From Nonomuraea gerenzanensis (lineage in GTDB: Bacteria; Actinomycetota; Actinomycetes; Streptosporangiales; Streptosporangiaceae), in assembly GCF_020215645.1 (NCBI RefSeq), contig NZ_CP084058.1:2666001-2730000 (forward strand): DNA of 64,000 nt, given 5' to 3'. Below the pieces are notes generated by a model. That model saw nothing but the letters and a program-made list of their open reading frames with translations, did not search any database and was not told where the DNA came from. Position numbers and translations under genes: made by a program. This document shows positions 41,390-50,411 of the stretch, one piece after another. How positions within the stretch are numbered: position 1 is the stretch's first letter; the number at the start of each line of letters is the position of its first letter.

Positions 41390-42916
41390 ATGATCCGTAA
41401 TCCCGTCCTGCCAGGCTTCCACCCCGACCCGTCCATCCTGCGCGTCGGCGACGACTACTACCTGGCCACCTCGACGTTCGAGTGGTGCCCCGGCGTGCTC
41501 GTGCACCACTCGCGCGACCTGGTCCACTGGCGCAGCCTCGGCGGGGTGCTGACCGAGCGCAGGCTGCTCGACCTGTCCGGCGTGCCCGACTCGGGCGGCG
41601 TGTGGGCGCCCGACCTGACGTACGCGAACGGGCTGTTCCACCTGGTCTACAGCGTGATGGACACCTACGCGCACGGCTACAAGGACGTCGCCAACTACCT
41701 CGTCACCGCACCCGCCATCGAGGGCCCCTGGTCGGACCCGGTACGGCTGCCGGGACGCGGCTTCGACGCGGCGCTGTTCCACGCCGACGACGGCACGGCG
41801 TACCTGCTCAACATGGTCTTCGACTCCCGGCCGGGGCGCGGCTTCTCCGGGATCGAGCTGCAGCCCCTGGACGGGAGCGCCCGGCCGAAGCTGATCCTGG
41901 AGAACCGCAGCATCACCGAGGGCCCGCACGTCTACCGGGTGGACGGCTGGTACTACCTGATGGTCGCCGAGGGCGGCACCGGCTACGAGCACTGCGTGAG
42001 CGTGCTGCGCTCACGCTCGCTGGAGGGCCCGTACGAGCCGGACCCGGCGGGGCCGATGCTCACCTCGCGCCACGACCCCGGCCTGGAGCTGCAGAAGGCC
42101 GGGCACGGCTGCCTGGTGCGGACGCAGGGCGGCGAATGGTACCTGGCGCACCTGGCCGCCCGCCCGTACACGCCGCGCGGCCGGTGCGTGCTGGGCAGGG
42201 AGAGCGCGATCCAGCGGGTGGAGTGGGAGGACGGCTGGCCGCGCGTGGCCGGGGGAGTGCCCGCCGTCGAGGTGCCCGCGCCCGCCCTGCCGCCGCACCC
42301 GTGGCCCGCCGAGGACGGCGGGTGGAGCACGCTGCGCCGGCCGGCCTCGCCCGACTGGGTGCGCTTCGACGGCGGCCGGATCACCGTCGAGGGCGGTCAG
42401 TCACCGTACGGGCGGCGCGCCCCGAGCCTGGTCGCCCGCCGGGTGACGGCCCAGAGGTGCACCTTCGGGACGAGCGTGACGTTCGAGCCGGGCAGCGTGC
42501 ACCAGTCGGCCGGGATCACCGCCTACTACAACTCGCGCAACTGGTACCACCTCGCGCTCACCACCGACGGCGTCGTCCTGACCGGCAGCGACCGCGGCGC
42601 CCGCACCGTGCACCACACCGCACCGGCGGACGGCCCCGCGACCCGCCTCGGGCTGGAGCTCGACGGGCCGGTGCTGCGCTTCACCTGCGACGGCAGGGCC
42701 ATCCCGGTGGAGCTGGACGCCACGATCCTGTCGGACGAGCACGCCGACGAGATCATCGACGGTCAGGTGCGCTCGTTCGGCTTCACCGGCGCGTTCGTCG
42801 GCCTGTGGGTGCAGGACCTGGCAGGCGAGGGCTGCCAGGCCCGCTTCGAGGACACCACGTATCAGTTGGCGGACGCCGACGCGGAGGCGGTGGTGGCGGC
42901 GCAGGGCGGCGAGTAG
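41390..42916 (+). CDS. GH43 beta-xylosidase-like enzyme, 508 aa, cytosolic
   Basis: Glycoside hydrolase family 43 with an extra C-terminal beta-sandwich, the layout of beta-xylosidases such as those of subfamily 11. Starts NPVLPGFHPDPSILRVGDDYYLATSTFEW: base Asp in HPDPSI (about residue 13). Other catalytic residues are Asp in WAPDLTY (about 69) and acid Glu in SITEGPHV (about 177). The concanavalin-like domain begins about residue 300 (RVTAQRCTFGTSVTFEPG). No signal peptide, so it would hydrolyse imported xylo-oligosaccharides. A TTG at 41387 is an alternative start; the ribosome site (GAAAG) is weak. The last 55 bp overlap the convergent caspase-WD40 gene. Confidence 0.92.
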   Translation: MIRNPVLPGFHPDPSILRVGDDYYLATSTFEWCPGVLVHHSRDLVHWRSLGGVLTERRLLDLSGVPDSGGVWAPDLTYANGLFHLVYSVMDTYAHGYKDVANYLVTAPAIEGPWSDPVRLPGRGFDAALFHADDGTAYLLNMVFDSRPGRGFSGIELQPLDGSARPKLILENRSITEGPHVYRVDGWYYLMVAEGGTGYEHCVSVLRSRSLEGPYEPDPAGPMLTSRHDPGLELQKAGHGCLVRTQGGEWYLAHLAARPYTPRGRCVLGRESAIQRVEWEDGWPRVAGGVPAVEVPAPALPPHPWPAEDGGWSTLRRPASPDWVRFDGGRITVEGGQSPYGRRAPSLVARRVTAQRCTFGTSVTFEPGSVHQSAGITAYYNSRNWYHLALTTDGVVLTGSDRGARTVHHTAPADGPATRLGLELDGPVLRFTCDGRAIPVELDATILSDEHADEIIDGQVRSFGFTGAFVGLWVQDLAGEGCQARFEDTTYQLADADAEAVVAAQGGE

Positions 42917-45900
42917 GGACGGCCGGGGACGTACCGGGCCCACTCGGCCCGGCTGATCGACGTCCCCGACGCCTCGCAGACGTTCGCGGTCGCCTGCTCC
43001 ACGTTCAGCCCCCAGAGCTGGGCGGCGCTGCCGGACGCGGCGGCCAGCACGGTGCCGTCGGGGCCCAGCTCCACGTCCGCCGCCGCGGCCCGGCCCGGGA
43101 GCACGGCCCACAGCGTGGGACGGGAGAGCGTGACGACGTCCCACACCCGGACGGTCCCGTCCTGGGAGGCCGTGACGAGCGTGCGGTCGTCGGCGTTGAA
43201 GGCCACGGCCGACACGGCGGCGGAGTGGCCGGACAGGTCGGCCAGCTTCTTGGTGGCGGCGGGCGCGGCGACGTTCCACAGCCGGGCGGTGCCGTCGCTC
43301 GACGCCGTGGCCAGCGTCTTGCCGTCACGGCTGAACCGCAGGTCGAGCACGCTGCCGGTGCCGGCGGCGAACGTCGCCAGCGCGCGCGGCTGGGCGGGCT
43401 TGGAGATGTCCCACAGGCGTACGGAGCCCGTGCCGGAGCCGGTCGCCAGCACGCGGCCGTCGGGCCGGAAGACGGCCGTGCTCACGCGCCGGTCGGTGGC
43501 GCCGACCGTGGCGCTCTGCTCGGGGCTGGACGGGGTGGCGACGTTCCACAGCAGGGTCCTGCCGTCGCGCCCGGTCGTCACCACCGTCTTGCCGTCGGGG
43601 CTGTACGCGGCCGACCGCACGCCGGCCGTGTGCCCCGTCAGCGTGCCGAGCAGCTTCGGCGTCGCGCTCTCCGAGACGTCCCAGAGCTTGGCCGTCTTGT
43701 CGTCGGAGGCCGTGACCAGGCGGGTGCCGTCGGGGTTGAAGGCGACCGACTGGACCTGCTCGGTGTGCCCGCTCAGCGTGCCCTCCGGCGTGGCCACCGC
43801 GGGGTCGGAGATGCTCCAGAGCCTGACGGTCTCGTCGTCGGAGGCGGTGGCCAGCGTGCCGCCGCCCTTGGCGATCGCGATCGCGTTGACCTGCTCGGTG
43901 TGCAGGCCGAGCCGGGCGAAGGCGGAGGTGCGGGAGGTGTTGGAGACGTTCCACAGCCGGGCGACGCCGTCCACGGCGGAGGTGAGCAGGTTCTGGCCGT
44001 TCGGGCTGAACGCCACGCCCGTCACGGCGTCGGGGAACCCGGGCAGGGTGGCGGTGCGCTCGACGTCGCGCGGGTTCTCCACGCTCCACAGGCCGACAGT
44101 GGCGTCGGCGGAGGCACTGGCCAGGACGGCGCCGTCCGGGCTGAACGCGACGTCGTCCACCGAGCCGGAGTGGCCGCTCGCGGTGCCGACCAGCTCGGTC
44201 GCGGCGATGTCCCAGACCTGCACCTTGCCGGTCGCCGAGGAGGAGGCCAGGTGACGGCCGTCCGGCGCGAACGTCACGCTCCTGACCGCGCCCTCGGCCG
44301 AGGTGAGCGTGGCCAGGATGGCCGGCTTGGCCGGGGTGCGCACGTCGAGGAGCCTGATCGTGCCGTCGGTGGCGGCGAGCGCCACCAGGCGGCCGTCGGG
44401 GCTGAACGCGGCCCTGGTGGGGTCGGAGTCCTGCGTCACCGTGGCGACCTGGGCGGCCTTGGCCGGGTCCTTGACGTTCCACAGCCGCAGCGTGCCGTCG
44501 GTGGACGCGGTGGCCAGCAGGTTGCCCTCCGGGCTGAACGACACCGAGCCGACCTGCTCCTTGTGGCCCTTGAGCGTGGCCAGGGCGCGCGGCTTCGCCG
44601 TGTCGGAGACCTCCCAGAGCCGTGCGGTGCCGTCGGCGGAGCCGGTGGCGAGCACCTTGCCGTTCTTGCTGAACGCGACCGCGAGCACGCCCGCCGTGTG
44701 CCCCTTGACGACGCCCAGACTCTTGGGACGCAGGGCGTCGGTGACGTTCCACAGCCGGGCGGTGGTGTCGCCCGAGACGGTCACGGCCACGCGGCCGTCG
44801 GGGCGGTAGGCCACCCGCTCGACCGGGCCGGTGTGGCCGGGCATCCGGGCGCCCACCGGGCGGGAGAGCGAGCCGAGCAGGGCGCCCCTGGCCTCCGGGG
44901 TGGCCGAGAGGCGGTAGGCGGCCAGCGCGAGCTGCGAGGCCAGCGAGCTGTCACCGGTGGTGGCGGCGGCAGCCGCGAGCTGGCGGGACAGGGCCTGGTC
45001 GCGCTGCGCGCCCGCCTCACCCGCCAGTCGGGTGGCGCCGCTGCTCTGGACGAGCGCCACGACCGCGCCCGCGGCGGCCACGAGCAGCAGCACGCTGAGG
45101 GTGGCGAGCGCGCCGCGGGTGATCTGGGCGCGGCGGCGCTGCCGGCGGCGGGACGCGTCGAGGAACTCCCGCTCCACGGGGGTGATCGCGCCGTTGGCGT
45201 CGCGGGCCACGGGGGCCCTCGTCGCCGGGCCGGCGGGGGCGCCGGCGCGGGGCAGCGCCGCGACCGCGGCCTGGGCGGTGGACAGGCGGTCGTCGGTGTA
45301 GAGGTAGGAGGAGTTCTGCCCGTCGCGCTGCCACATCTCGGCGTCCTCGGCCAGCCGCCGCCGCACCAGCAGCCCGGCCCGCGCGGTCTCGGCCCAGTTG
45401 CCGAGCCGGGGCCAGGCGCGCACGAGCGCCTCGTGGGCCAGCTCCGCCTGCTCGACCCCGTCGGTGACCGTCACCGTGACCAGCCGGGCCCGTACGAACT
45501 CGGCCAGCACCTGACCCTCGACGGACGCCGAGCCGGAGCTCAGCTCCCCGACGGGGACGCGCCGCCGCAGGGCGCCCGCCTGCGGGTCCACGTGCACCAG
45601 CGGCACCAGCAGCCCGCGCGCGACCGGCTCGGACTCCGCGCCGAGCCGCCGCAGCGTCTCCTCCCCGCTCAGCGCCACCGCGCGGGCGACGCCGCCGGCC
45701 GAGCGGTAGCCGTCCATGGTGAGCACCCCGCCGGAACGGCGCTGCCAGGTGGCCAGGAGCGCGTGCGACAGCAGAGGGAGCAGGTCGTCGGCGCCCGCCA
45801 GCGCCTGGAGGTCCTCCAGGATCAGCTCGGTGAGCCCGGGCTCGATCGACAGCCCGGACCGGGTGGCCGGCTCCTCGATCACCTGCCGCAGCTCCGCCGC

Positions 45901-47355
45901 CGACAGGGGTGCGACGATCTCGGGCCGCCGCATCGTCTCCAGCAGGCCGGGGTAGGCGGCGCAGCGGCCGAAGAAGTCGCCCCGCACGGCGATCACCACG
46001 GCGGCCGAGCGGGACAGCTCGACCAGCGCCTCCACGAACCGCCGCCTGGCCACCTCGTCGGCGCACAGCGCGAACAGCTCCTCGAACTGGTCCACCACCA
46101 CGAGCGTGCGCTTGGGCAGGCCGCGCCGCACCGCGCCCGGGTCCGACTCGATGACCGCGCGCAGCCGTTCCGGATCGCCGCCGCTCAGCGCCGCCAGCTC
46201 GCGCGCCAGCGCGGCCACCGGCTGCGCGCCGGGGGTCAGCACCACGCTCCTGCCGAGGTCGTCCTGCAGCGCGGGGATCAGGCCGGCATGGAGCAGCGAC
46301 GTCTTCCCGCAGCCGGAGGGGCCGGTGACGACGAGCGGGCCGCCCGCCTCGAACGCCTGCGAGCCGATGACCACCGGCGGCCCCGCCGACCTGAGCGCCT
46401 GCCGGGCCCGCGTGGCCAGCGACCTGGTCGCCTCCTCGCGGCCGAAGAACATCCTGGCCTGGTCGCGCCCGTACGCCGCCAGCCCCCGGTACGGGCTGTT
46501 CAGGTCGCCCGGCGCGCTCATCGGCGGCCCCGAACGCGGGGCGCTCCGGCCTGCCGGGTTCACCGCGAGCGGCGCCAGCCCCTTCATCTCGCCCGCCTGC
46601 CGCCTGGGCCGCGGGAACCCGGCGGCGGGCAGCACCCGCGCCAGGTGGTGGTGCACGTGGTCCAGCGTGAACGCCGCCGGCCCCGCAGGATCGCCCTCGT
46701 TCAGCAGCCTGAGCAGCGCGCCGCTGAGCGCCGTGTGCCGGACGCCGGGCAGCGCCCAGGAGTTGTCGTCCTTGCTGGCCGAGGTCAGCACGTACGCGCC
46801 GCGCCAGGAGGCGTCGAACGTCTGCTCCATGGCCTTGGCGGGCACCGGCCGGTTGCCGCCGGTGAAGCAGCAGTCGAGCACGACGACGACGTGCTCGGCC
46901 CGGGACGAGCCGAGGATCTGGCGCACCATCGCGTACGGCAGCGCCTGGTAACCGGGCACCCCCTGCCCCAGGTCCACCGTCGCCCGCGTCGCCAGGTGCA
47001 GCTCGTTGTCCGGGCTGAACAGGGCGTGCCCGACGAAGTGGAACATCAGCACGCCGGTGGCCTCGCGCGCCGCCTGCTCCAGCGCCTCGCCCAGGTTGGC
47101 GGGGGTGGCGGGGTCGAGCAGCACGGTGAGGTGCTGCGGGGCCAGGCCCGCCCGCTCGACCAGGCACTGCCCGAGGTCGGTGACGGTGGCCGGCACGGCG
47201 GGCACCTGGGGCAGCCGCGAGGAGGGCCGGTGCGCGCCGGTGCCCGCGACCACCACCCTGGTGCCCTCGGTGGCCAGCAGCAGGGGTGGATCGTTCCGCT
47301 GGGCCGGTCGTACGAGCCGGGTCCTCTCGAGCGTCGTCGAATCGTCCTCGGTCAT
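42862..47355 (-). CDS. Caspase-STAND ATPase-TM-WD40 protein, 1497 aa
   Basis: Four-part conflict/cell-death-like protein. Residues about 15-230 are a caspase-fold (C14) peptidase with His110 in FHFVGHALF and Cys163 in VVVLDCCFTGG. Residues about 285-740 are an nSTAND1-type NTPase with the NSPYRGLAAY entry motif, Walker A GPSGCGKTS (about 345-353) and VVVDQFEELFALC as Walker B. A membrane helix (about 740-760) follows. From about 810 there are 14 WD40 repeats, i.e. two seven-bladed propellers, and a short cysteine-bearing tail. The WD40 end probably senses a ligand outside or at the membrane, freeing the caspase inside. ATG 47355 has GGAG 7 nt upstream. No adjacent partner gene is obvious. Confidence 0.92.
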   Translation of the reverse strand: MTEDDSTTLERTRLVRPAQRNDPPLLLATEGTRVVVAGTGAHRPSSRLPQVPAVPATVTDLGQCLVERAGLAPQHLTVLLDPATPANLGEALEQAAREATGVLMFHFVGHALFSPDNELHLATRATVDLGQGVPGYQALPYAMVRQILGSSRAEHVVVVLDCCFTGGNRPVPAKAMEQTFDASWRGAYVLTSASKDDNSWALPGVRHTALSGALLRLLNEGDPAGPAAFTLDHVHHHLARVLPAAGFPRPRRQAGEMKGLAPLAVNPAGRSAPRSGPPMSAPGDLNSPYRGLAAYGRDQARMFFGREEATRSLATRARQALRSAGPPVVIGSQAFEAGGPLVVTGPSGCGKTSLLHAGLIPALQDDLGRSVVLTPGAQPVAALARELAALSGGDPERLRAVIESDPGAVRRGLPKRTLVVVDQFEELFALCADEVARRRFVEALVELSRSAAVVIAVRGDFFGRCAAYPGLLETMRRPEIVAPLSAAELRQVIEEPATRSGLSIEPGLTELILEDLQALAGADDLLPLLSHALLATWQRRSGGVLTMDGYRSAGGVARAVALSGEETLRRLGAESEPVARGLLVPLVHVDPQAGALRRRVPVGELSSGSASVEGQVLAEFVRARLVTVTVTDGVEQAELAHEALVRAWPRLGNWAETARAGLLVRRRLAEDAEMWQRDGQNSSYLYTDDRLSTAQAAVAALPRAGAPAGPATRAPVARDANGAITPVEREFLDASRRRQRRRAQITRGALATLSVLLLVAAAGAVVALVQSSGATRLAGEAGAQRDQALSRQLAAAAATTGDSSLASQLALAAYRLSATPEARGALLGSLSRPVGARMPGHTGPVERVAYRPDGRVAVTVSGDTTARLWNVTDALRPKSLGVVKGHTAGVLAVAFSKNGKVLATGSADGTARLWEVSDTAKPRALATLKGHKEQVGSVSFSPEGNLLATASTDGTLRLWNVKDPAKAAQVATVTQDSDPTRAAFSPDGRLVALAATDGTIRLLDVRTPAKPAILATLTSAEGAVRSVTFAPDGRHLASSSATGKVQVWDIAATELVGTASGHSGSVDDVAFSPDGAVLASASADATVGLWSVENPRDVERTATLPGFPDAVTGVAFSPNGQNLLTSAVDGVARLWNVSNTSRTSAFARLGLHTEQVNAIAIAKGGGTLATASDDETVRLWSISDPAVATPEGTLSGHTEQVQSVAFNPDGTRLVTASDDKTAKLWDVSESATPKLLGTLTGHTAGVRSAAYSPDGKTVVTTGRDGRTLLWNVATPSSPEQSATVGATDRRVSTAVFRPDGRVLATGSGTGSVRLWDISKPAQPRALATFAAGTGSVLDLRFSRDGKTLATASSDGTARLWNVAAPAATKKLADLSGHSAAVSAVAFNADDRTLVTASQDGTVRVWDVVTLSRPTLWAVLPGRAAAADVELGPDGTVLAAASGSAAQLWGLNVEQATANVCEASGTSISRAEWARYVPGRPYSPPCAATTASASASAN

Positions 47356-47501
47356 CCGGCGCTCCGCAGGCGTGGGGGTTTCCAAATCGGCGTTGTTCAG
47401 GTTACGCAGGTCCGTGTCGCAGCGTCGAGGCCGGATACGGCGCATTCTGCTAGAACGCGGGACACTATCCGGGTAGAGATCGCCACATTTGGGGGCAGAT
47501 C

Positions 47502-48473
47502 ATGACAGTGGTGTTCGTCACTGGGGGATCGGGTTTCGTCGGCGGGCGGCTCATCTCGCGCCTGCTCAAGGACGGCCACGCGGTACGCGGCCTGGCGCGC
47601 GGCGACACCTCCGCGGCCAGGATCGAGGCACTGGGCGCCACCCCCGTGCGCGGGCACCTCGGGGACGTGGCCGCGCTGCGCACCGCGATGGCCGGCAGCG
47701 AGCTGGTCTTCCACGCCGCCGCCCGCACCACCCGGGGCGGCGACCGGGACCGGTTCTGGGCCGACAACGTCGAGGGCACGGCCAACGTCCTGCGGGCGGC
47801 CCGCGAGGCGGGCGTGCGGCGGCTCGTGCACGTCGGCACGGAGGCGGCGCTGATGGACGGCCGGCCGCTGGTCGGCGTGGACGAGACGGCGCCGCTGCGG
47901 CCGGACTCGCGGGCCCACTACGCCGCCTCCAAGGCCGCCGCCGAGCAGCTCGTCCGCGAGGCCGCCGAGCCGGAGACCGTCGTGCTGCGGCCCCGGCTCG
48001 TCTGGGGCGCGGGGGACACGACGGTGCTGCCCGAGCTGGTGGCCATGGTGCGCGCCGGGCGGTTCGCGTGGATCGAGGGCGGGTTGCACCGGACCGACAC
48101 CACGCACGTGGACAACGCCGTCGAGGGGCTGCTGCTGGCCGCCTCGCGGGGGCGGCCGGGGCAGGCGTACTTCGTCACCGACGGGCGTCCCACCGTCTTC
48201 CGCGACTTCGTCACCGAGCTGCTCGGCACCCGCGGCCTCACCGTGCCGGAACGGTCGCTGCCCCTCTGGGCGGCGACGGCGCTGGCGTCGGCGGGGGAGG
48301 CGGTCTGGCGTGGGCTGCGGCTGCGGGGGGTGCCGCCGCTGGACCTGATGAGCGTATGGCTGGCCGGGATGGAGTGCACGATCGACATCGGCAAGGCCGC
48401 CGCCGAGCTCGGCTACCGTCCGGTCAGGACCAGGGCGGAGGGGATGGCGGAGTTACGCGCCCAGTACCGCTGA
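47502..48473 (+). CDS. NAD(P)-dependent epimerase/3-beta-HSD-type dehydrogenase, 323 aa
   Basis: Extended SDR. Rossmann motif TGGSGFVGGRL (residues 7-17), HAAA at the end of strand 4, and the active-site pair Y-x-x-x-K in HYAASKAAAE (about 139-148). It resembles the 3-beta-hydroxysteroid dehydrogenase/epimerase group; the substrate may be a sterol, NDP-sugar or polyketide. ATG 47502 follows GGGGGCAG. It diverges from the caspase gene (146-bp gap with the AT-richer stretch CACATTTGGGG) and ends in a hairpin shared with the convergent SDR. Confidence 0.88.
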   Translation: MTVVFVTGGSGFVGGRLISRLLKDGHAVRGLARGDTSAARIEALGATPVRGHLGDVAALRTAMAGSELVFHAAARTTRGGDRDRFWADNVEGTANVLRAAREAGVRRLVHVGTEAALMDGRPLVGVDETAPLRPDSRAHYAASKAAAEQLVREAAEPETVVLRPRLVWGAGDTTVLPELVAMVRAGRFAWIEGGLHRTDTTHVDNAVEGLLLAASRGRPGQAYFVTDGRPTVFRDFVTELLGTRGLTVPERSLPLWAATALASAGEAVWRGLRLRGVPPLDLMSVWLAGMECTIDIGKAAAELGYRPVRTRAEGMAELRAQYR

Positions 48474-48484
48474 GATGTTCTCAG
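48470..48484. terminator. Small bidirectional hairpin with both stops
   Basis: CTGAGA-tgt-TCTCAG. The TGA of the epimerase and the stop of the convergent SDR lie in opposite arms. The stem is 6 bp; a weak terminator. Confidence 0.5.
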
Positions 48485-49365
48485 AGCTGGAAGTAGTGGC
48501 CCGCGTCGAGGTCCGCGACCAGGCCGGGCCCTTCGGGACGCCAGTCCAGCAGCTTGCGCGTCAGCACGCTGGAGGCGGGGAGGTCCAGCGTGATGAACGC
48601 CCCCAGCCACCCGAAGTGCCCGCCCGCCTCCGCCATCGGGACGGCGGCCACCGGCACCCCGAGGTGCCGGCCCATGACCTCGGCGAGCTGACGCACCGGC
48701 ACGCCCTCCTCCGCGACGGCGTGCAGCCGTGTCCCCGCGGGCGCCTGCTCCAGCGCCAGGCGGTAGAGCCGCGCCACGTCCAGCACGTGCGCGCCCGCCC
48801 ACCGGTTCGAGCCGTCGCCCGGGTAGGCGGCCACCCCCTTCTCCCTGGCGATCCCGATCGCGGCTGCGACGAACCCGTGATCACCCTCGCCGTGCACCAG
48901 CGGCAATCGCAGCACCGAGACTCGCACCCCGCGCGGCACGAACGACAGCGCCACCTCCTCGGCGGCGCCCCGAGGCGAGTGCGTGCCCGGCTCGTCCTCC
49001 TCCGTCCCGACGCGGCCGGGCGGCAGCAGGCCGGTCCCCGACGTGACGACGAACGGCCGCCCCGACCCCGCGAGCGCCTCGCCGAGAGCCGCGATGGCCC
49101 GCCGGTCGGTCGCGTTGGCGGCCTCGAAGTTGCCGAAGTCGTGGACGAACGCCAGGTGGATGACGCCGTCGGCCTCGGCCGCCCCGCCGCGCAGGCTGTC
49201 AGGGTCGTCCAGGCTGCCCCGGTGGGCCCGCGCCCCCGCGGCCCGCAGCGCGAGCGCCGCCGCGTCGCCGCGGGCTAGGCCGACCACCTCGTGCCCGGCC
49301 GCGATCAGCTCACGGACGACGGCGGACCCCACGAAACCGGTGGCACCGGTGACGAAAACACGCAT
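48481..49365 (-). CDS. NAD-dependent epimerase/dehydratase-family SDR, 294 aa
   Basis: Atypical extended SDR. N-terminal MRVFVTGATGFVGSAVVREL binds NAD(P); HLAFVHDFGNFEAANATD and VTSGTGLLPPGR mark strands 4-5. The Y-x-x-x-K pair is not clear (the region reads EVALSFVPRGVRVSVLRLPL), as in many actinomycete 'SDR family oxidoreductases' annotated from plant-cinnamoyl-reductase-like relatives, so activity is uncertain. AAGGAG lies 6 nt before ATG 49365. It diverges from the frameshifted LysR gene, the usual layout for a LysR regulator and its target. Confidence 0.86.
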   Translation of the reverse strand: MRVFVTGATGFVGSAVVRELIAAGHEVVGLARGDAAALALRAAGARAHRGSLDDPDSLRGGAAEADGVIHLAFVHDFGNFEAANATDRRAIAALGEALAGSGRPFVVTSGTGLLPPGRVGTEEDEPGTHSPRGAAEEVALSFVPRGVRVSVLRLPLVHGEGDHGFVAAAIGIAREKGVAAYPGDGSNRWAGAHVLDVARLYRLALEQAPAGTRLHAVAEEGVPVRQLAEVMGRHLGVPVAAVPMAEAGGHFGWLGAFITLDLPASSVLTRKLLDWRPEGPGLVADLDAGHYFQL

Positions 49366-49479
49366 GGTGAAACTCCTTCGCAGTGGAGCCTCCATCGTCG
49401 GAGCGCGCGGCCTCCCGCGTCCAAAGCCTGTTCCGCAACCGGCAATACGCTTGAGGCATCACCGCAGTACGCTGGCCCC

Positions 49480-50411
49480 ATGTCGGACTCCCCGGACCTC
49501 GACCTGCGGCTGGTGCGCTACTTCACGGCCGTCGCCGAGCACCGGCACTTCGGCCGCGCCGCCGAGGCGCTGCACATCACCCAGCCGTCGCTGAGCCGCC
49601 AGATCCGCAGCCTGGAGCGGCAACTGGGCGCCCGCCTGCTCGACCGCACCCCGCGCGGCACGCGGCTCACCGAGGCGGGCGAGGTCTTCCTGCCCCGCGC
49701 CACGGCCCTGCTGCGCTCGGCCGCCCAGGCCGCCGCGCAGGCCCGCGCCGCCGCCCGGCCCAGCCGGCTCACCGTCGCCTACACGTTCGGCCTCATCGTC
49801 ACGCCCGCCGTGCGCGAGCTGCGCCGCCTGCACCCGGACGCCGACGTCCGCACCCAGTACCTGACCTGGACCGAGACGCGCGCCGCCCTGCTCGACCACC
49901 GCGCGGACGCGGTCGTCACCCGGCCACCCCTGGCCACCGGCGGGCTCGACGTGACCGTCCTGTACGACGAGCCCCGCGAGCTGCTCGTCTCGATCGACCA
50001 CCGCCTGGCCGGCAGGCAGTGGGTCACGCTCGACGACATCGCGGGGGAGCCGCTGCCCCGGCTGTCACAGCCCGAGCCGGAATGGGAGGCGTTCTGGCGC
50101 ATCGACCCCAGGCCCGACGGCAGCCCGGCCCCCGACGGCCCGGTCATCGAGGCCGTCGAGGACAAGTTCGAGCTGATCGCCACCGGGGAGGCCGTGGCCA
50201 TCGCGGCGGCCACGCACCTGGCCCGTTCCGCCCCGACATCGTGGCGATCCCGCTGCGCGGCGTGGAGCCGAGTCACGTCGTGCTGGCGACCCGCGCCGGC
50301 GACCGCCACCGCCTGGTGGCGGCCTTCCGCAAGGCCGCCAGGGCGACGCTCACCAGTTGGCGGGCAGCCCCGGCGGCGTCGGAGGCAGCGGATGCTCCGG
50401 CGGGTGGATGA
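49480..50411 (+). pseudogene. LysR-family regulator, frameshifted
   Basis: N-terminal winged helix is intact (LRLVRYFTAVAEHRHFGRAA, then ALHITQPSLSRQIRSLE), and the substrate-binding domain proceeds normally to ATHLARS (about residue 250). From about 50226-50231 the open frame departs into nonsense, while the family C terminus (RPDIVAIPLRGVEPSHVVLATRAG...) continues in the frame one base back until TGA 50411. Restoring one C in the TTCCG run would join the two. Either a recent 1-bp deletion or a sequencing error; a functional, truncated protein is unlikely because its frame then reads far into the next gene. The combined gene would be about 310 aa, the family norm. Confidence 0.82.

Noticed and set aside
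41482..47505. A 2007-codon open frame antisense to the beta-xylosidase/caspase region
   Set aside because: It is a GC-driven shadow: composition is Arg/Gly/Ala-rich low complexity, with no domain, while the opposite strand encodes an intact caspase-STAND-WD40 protein.
26422..49365. Secondary-metabolite gene cluster
   Set aside because: No PKS, NRPS, terpene or RiPP core gene; the content is glycan-active enzymes, regulators and unknowns.
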